Origin: Candidatus Zixiibacteriota bacterium
Lineage (GTDB): Bacteria; Zixibacteria; MSB-5A5; WJJR01
Assembly (NCBI GenBank): GCA_020058315.1
Contig: JAGVEK010000449.1
Location: 1 to 5,550, forward strand
Length of the DNA stretch: 5,550 nt
Reading direction: 5' to 3'
Shown here: piece after piece, positions 4,454 through 5,550 of the stretch
Layout: every line of letters starts with the position of its first letter
Numbering within the stretch: position 1 is the stretch's first letter
Made by a program: the position numbers and the translations under genes
The notes under the pieces: generated by a model
What the model saw: only the letters and a program-made list of their open reading frames with translations
What the model was told of the DNA's origin: nothing
Database searches by the model: none

Positions 4454-5550
4454 ATGAGAAGACGTATTTCATGCTTGTTGGCCTTGGGATTGGCCCTGCT
4501 CGCGTTTGGGTGCTCCCGGCAGTCTGGTACGAGCGAGGTTAAGCTGGCGCAAGTCGATGTGCCAAAACCGTTCGACGCCGCGCTGATCGCCCAGTACAAC
4601 GCGATCAGCGATTCCGGCTATCAGTTGCTGGATCAAGGCAAGACCGAAGAGGCGGTCGCTGCATTTAATCGGCAGGGAAATTTGATCCCATCGGGAAAAT
4701 GGGCAGCCTACAACGCCGCGTGCGCCTACGGACGCACCAAACAGGTGGACAAGGGAATCGAATGGCTGACCAAGGCTGTCGATCAGGGCTGGGATGACCC
4801 GGAGCAACTCAAGGGTGATGCGGACTTGGAATCGCTGCGATCCGATCCGAGATGTGCCGCACTGGTGACTCGTGCAGAATCTACTCAGAAAGCCAAGGAA
4901 GGATCCTTCGCCAACGGACTGCCGAATTACGATCGTCCCCCGCTGACATTCCCCAGCATCGACAGCCTCGAACGCTGGGCAGCAGGCCAGCTACAAATCA
5001 ATCGCAGAAACCGGACAATATGGTACGGGTGGCAGTACACAGCCGCCCTCGTGGATGTCGAAGCCAAGCGTCTGGCTGCAATGCGTGACCTGAAAAAGAA
5101 CGACCCAACGTTCGAATACGGTCTCGAGCGTGTTCGCGCGATCTCGCGCATCAAGTCGATCTACAATGCGTGGGGGCCATTGGCTGATGGCGTCGTGAAG
5201 GAAGCGGACGCCTACCTGGCAAGCAAGCCATCGGCCGAAGGGCAAAGCGAGGCCCAGTACCGTGCCGGCCTGGCCGTCTTCTGCCGTGAGCACCCCACCG
5301 ATGCATCAAACCCGGCATGGTCTCCCGCGGTGCAGGCCGCGAGGGCTCGCCTTTCACAAGTACAGCCCGGCACGAAACTGACCGGCGCCGCTGCTGCCTG
5401 GCAGATCATGTTCGACCTGACTGAAGCCGGCGAGAACAAGACTGCCGTGCTGCCGAAGGTCCGAGAGTTCACCGAGAAGTACAAGAACGATGAGCCAGCG
5501 ATGCAGATTGCCGGTTCGTTCTTCCAGAACGACGTCGTCGCCTCGCTTTG
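4454..5550 (+). CDS. Lipoprotein with N-terminal TPR / TPR end-of-group region, 3' truncated by window edge
   Basis: The frame is open from ATG 4454 to the right edge: 365 codons with no stop. Seen: a lipoprotein signal (MRRR, hydrophobic residues 8-19, then LAFGC). Cys20 should be lipidated; the F at -2 is atypical but within the broad lipobox pattern. Residues about 46-112 form two TPR-like helical hairpins: GYQLLDQGKTEEAVAAF, then YNAACAYGRTKQ with GIEWLTKAVDQGW. They are followed by a DPEQLKGDADLESLRSDPR stretch (115-133), typical of TPR end-of-group regions in envelope proteins of diverse environmental bacteria. Residues 150-365 are mostly helical and charged (for example WYGWQY at 190-195 and KVREFTEKYKNDEP at 335-348), with no domain I can name. 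In some proteins such TPR and linker segments precede a C-terminal thioredoxin-like domain. The visible part would fit, but no CxxC is reached. It is probably anchored to a membrane face in the periplasm as a protein-interaction scaffold. Confidence 0.85.
   Translation, partial: MRRRISCLLALGLALLAFGCSRQSGTSEVKLAQVDVPKPFDAALIAQYNAISDSGYQLLDQGKTEEAVAAFNRQGNLIPSGKWAAYNAACAYGRTKQVDKGIEWLTKAVDQGWDDPEQLKGDADLESLRSDPRCAALVTRAESTQKAKEGSFANGLPNYDRPPLTFPSIDSLERWAAGQLQINRRNRTIWYGWQYTAALVDVEAKRLAAMRDLKKNDPTFEYGLERVRAISRIKSIYNAWGPLADGVVKEADAYLASKPSAEGQSEAQYRAGLAVFCREHPTDASNPAWSPAVQAARARLSQVQPGTKLTGAAAAWQIMFDLTEAGENKTAVLPKVREFTEKYKNDEPAMQIAGSFFQNDVVASL

Overview
The window is about 58-60% G+C by eye and looks like part of a Gram-negative bacterial chromosome. 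It has compact operon-like spacing, a Sec signal peptide, a lipobox and GGAGG-type ribosome binding sites. The gene types suggest an environmental lineage, perhaps of the Fibrobacterota/Chlorobi/Bacteroidota-related (FCB) phyla or a neighbouring candidate phylum. They are a serine palmitoyltransferase-like enzyme next to a ceramide-reductase-like SDR, a Reg_prop beta-propeller, and a lipoprotein with a TPR end-of-group domain. This placement is inference; there is no rRNA or other phylogenetic marker. I see no mobile element, tRNA, rRNA, CRISPR array or long repeat.

Layout. Positions 1-120 on the minus strand hold the first 40 codons of an alpha-oxoamine-synthase-type PLP enzyme (serine palmitoyltransferase / BioF / KBL superfamily) that runs off the left edge. 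It has no ATG near its probable N-terminus and most likely starts at TTG 120. A divergent intergenic region (121-307) carries a perfect 12-bp palindrome at 212-223. The plus strand then carries five genes in a row: an extended SDR of the NAD-dependent epimerase/dehydratase family (308-1300); a 134-residue protein with four predicted membrane helices (1313-1717); a class V PLP aminotransferase-fold enzyme (1762-2925, or from TTG 1756); an exported beta-propeller protein of about ten Reg_prop-like repeats (2922-4409); and a lipoprotein with an N-terminal TPR region (from 4454), cut by the right edge.

How the genes may work together. The divergent pair (SPT-like enzyme and epimerase-like SDR) resembles the Spt/CerR combination of bacterial ceramide synthesis. 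That pathway condenses an amino acid with an acyl-CoA and later reduces the keto group. The pairing is the most interesting biological reading here, but it rests on 40 residues of one enzyme and on family-level features of the other. The SDR, membrane protein, class V enzyme and propeller are separated by 12 bp, 44 bp and an ATGA overlap, so they are probably co-transcribed. The lipoprotein follows after 44 bp with its own strong ribosome binding site and no visible terminator before it. The last two products act in the cell envelope; their link to the enzymes upstream is not evident from sequence.
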